Assembly (NCBI GenBank): GCA_030018645.1 | Contig: JASEHX010000068.1 | Coordinates: 1-7,083 of the forward strand | Length of the DNA: 7,083 bases | From: Candidatus Margulisiibacteriota bacterium | Lineage (GTDB): Bacteria > Margulisbacteria > WOR-1 > O2-12-FULL-45-9 | Direction: 5' to 3' | Part shown: in pieces, positions 5,910 to 7,083 of the stretch | Layout: each line of letters opens with the position of its first letter | How positions within the stretch are numbered: position 1 is the first letter of the stretch | Position numbers and translations under genes: made by a program | The notes under the pieces: model-generated | Told to the model about the DNA's origin: nothing | Seen by the model: only the letters and a program-made list of their open reading frames with translations | Databases searched by the model: none

Positions 5910-7048
5910 AAAAGATAATGCTCTCGGCCGGAGAAGTTTCCGGCGACGTCCACGGCACGTATCTGGTTCGCGAGCTAAAAAAGCTCCTGCCGGACGCTTA
6001 TTTCTTTGGCATGGGGTCAGAAAAATTGCTGGCGGAAGGGGTTGACGTTAAAGTTGATATTGCGCGGCGGGGAACAATTGGAATTCTTGAGGCTTTGCCG
6101 AATGTAATTCCTGTCTATTTTGCCTATTTAAAAATGGTTTCTCTCCTAAAATCAGAAAAGCCGGACGTTTTACTCCTTATTGATTCTCAAGGCATTAATA
6201 TGCCCTTGGCAAAGGCGGCAAAAAAGCTGGGGGTTAAAACCGTTTATTATATCGCCCCGCAAGAATGGCTATGGGGAACCGCAAAGGGCATTAATAAAGT
6301 ATCTTCCGCCATCGATCTAATTATTTCTATTTTCGAAAAAGAACATGAAATATATAAGCAGGCCGGCGGCAACACGGTTTATTTTGGCCACCCGCTGATA
6401 GATATTGTCAAGGCCGGCAAGCCTCGCGATGAATTGCGCCAGGAATATTTGGGCAATGTTTCCGGGCCGGTCATTAGCCTGTGTCCCGGCAGCCGCCCGC
6501 AGGAGATCAAAGGGCTAATGCCCATTTTATTAAGGGCCGGGGAAGCAATCAAAAAACAAATCCCCGCAGCCAGTTTTATTATCCCGGCCGCCTCCACTGA
6601 CACAATTAAACTGATCTTTAAATTTATCGGCGATTTTCGCCCTAAAGCCATCATCGGCCAGACCGATGATATCCTGGCCGCATCTGACTTGGCCATTTGC
6701 GCGTCCGGCACAATTAACCTGGAAGCTTCCCTTTTGGGGATTCCCAACATTATGGTTTACAATCTTTCTCCCCTCACCTACCTGATTGGGAAATACATTT
6801 TAAAGATCGGCGAAAAATTGCCCTATTTCAGCATGCCCAACCTTTTACTGGGAGAGAAAGCGATCCCCGAACTGGTCATGCAAGATGCTAATCCGCAAAC
6901 TATTGCCAAAGAGGCACTTTCAATTTTGCAAGACCCTTTCCGCCAGCAAAAAATGCAAGCGCAATTTGAAGCCCTGCGGCAAAAGCTTGGGCAACCCGGC
7001 GTCATTGCCAAATGCGCCAAAAAAATAGCTGCAAACTTTGTCAAATAA
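5906..7048 (+). CDS. lpxB: Lipid-A-disaccharide synthase LpxB
   Basis: LpxB is the glycosyltransferase (family GT19, membrane-associated on the cytoplasmic side) that joins UDP-2,3-diacylglucosamine to lipid X to form the lipid A disaccharide. The 380-aa protein has normal length and motifs: LSAGEVSGDVHG (6-17), LLIDSQG (90-96), YYIAPQEWLWG (114-124), GHPLID (161-166), LCPGSRPQEI (192-201, with the conserved Arg at 197), CASGTINLEASLLGIP (265-280) and IPELVMQDANP (320-330). Its ATG shares ATGA with the stop of fabZ-lpxA; only a weak GGA is seen upstream, so translational coupling is likely. Together with LpxC and LpxA it covers steps 1, 2 and 5 of the pathway. LpxD and LpxH/LpxI, needed in between, are not in this window. 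No terminator is visible in the 35 bases after the stop, so the operon may continue. Confidence 0.97.
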   Translation: MKKIMLSAGEVSGDVHGTYLVRELKKLLPDAYFFGMGSEKLLAEGVDVKVDIARRGTIGILEALPNVIPVYFAYLKMVSLLKSEKPDVLLLIDSQGINMPLAKAAKKLGVKTVYYIAPQEWLWGTAKGINKVSSAIDLIISIFEKEHEIYKQAGGNTVYFGHPLIDIVKAGKPRDELRQEYLGNVSGPVISLCPGSRPQEIKGLMPILLRAGEAIKKQIPAASFIIPAASTDTIKLIFKFIGDFRPKAIIGQTDDILAASDLAICASGTINLEASLLGIPNIMVYNLSPLTYLIGKYILKIGEKLPYFSMPNLLLGEKAIPELVMQDANPQTIAKEALSILQDPFRQQKMQAQFEALRQKLGQPGVIAKCAKKIAANFVK

Positions 7049-7083
7049 TAGATAAAATTTAAGACAATACTCTTCTGCCGAGA

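Noticed and set aside
7049..7083. A terminator or new gene after lpxB
   Set aside because: The 35 remaining bases show no hairpin with a T-run and no start with a ribosome site.

Overview
The window reads as chromosomal DNA of a diderm, lipopolysaccharide-making bacterium. It holds the committed steps of lipid A synthesis (lpxC, a fabZ-lpxA fusion, lpxB), EF-Tu, a tRNA-Thr and the remains of mutL. The order lpxC-fabZ-lpxA-lpxB is, to my knowledge, typical of Cyanobacteria. Together with a VanW-family protein and the moderate GC content, it suggests an uncultured lineage near Cyanobacteria (for example Margulisbacteria/WOR-1). That placement is a low-confidence inference.

Layout. (1) 1-303: a minus-strand ORF of unknown function whose start abuts a broken mutL. 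(2) 303-1111: mutL pseudogene. It lacks the 5' end that encodes the ATP-binding residues, appears to carry a small internal in-frame loss near 387, and has a large internal deletion with frame change near 586-592. The C-terminal endonuclease domain is otherwise well conserved. (3) 1112-1180: a 69-bp spacer with a good sigma70-type promoter, a degenerate four-unit 8-bp direct repeat and a 12-bp palindrome. (4) 1181-1253: tRNA-Thr(GGU). (5) 1254-1333: a perfect-consensus promoter, a UUCG hairpin and a strong ribosome binding site. (6) 1334-7048: five genes on the plus strand, tuf, vanW-like, lpxC, fabZ-lpxA and lpxB. Each overlaps the next by 4 or 8 bases, with no terminator visible between them. 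(7) 7049-7083: 35 bases with no recognisable feature.

How the parts work together. LpxA acylates UDP-GlcNAc, LpxC commits the product by deacetylation, and LpxB later joins two monosaccharides into the lipid A disaccharide. FabZ works in fatty acid elongation and consumes the same 3-hydroxyacyl-ACP that LpxA uses, so the fusion puts two competing users of one substrate in a single polypeptide. The VanW-like protein has one N-terminal membrane anchor and is translationally linked to lpxC, which points to a cell-envelope role. The strongest visible promoter lies before tuf, so lipid A synthesis may be transcribed with EF-Tu.

Most notable points: the FabZ-LpxA fusion, the unbroken overlap chain from tuf to lpxB, a VanW protein inside a lipid A operon, and the multiply damaged mutL next to an ORF of different codon use. 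I see no mobile element, CRISPR array or defence system. If there is something undescribed here, it is the operon architecture and the fusion.
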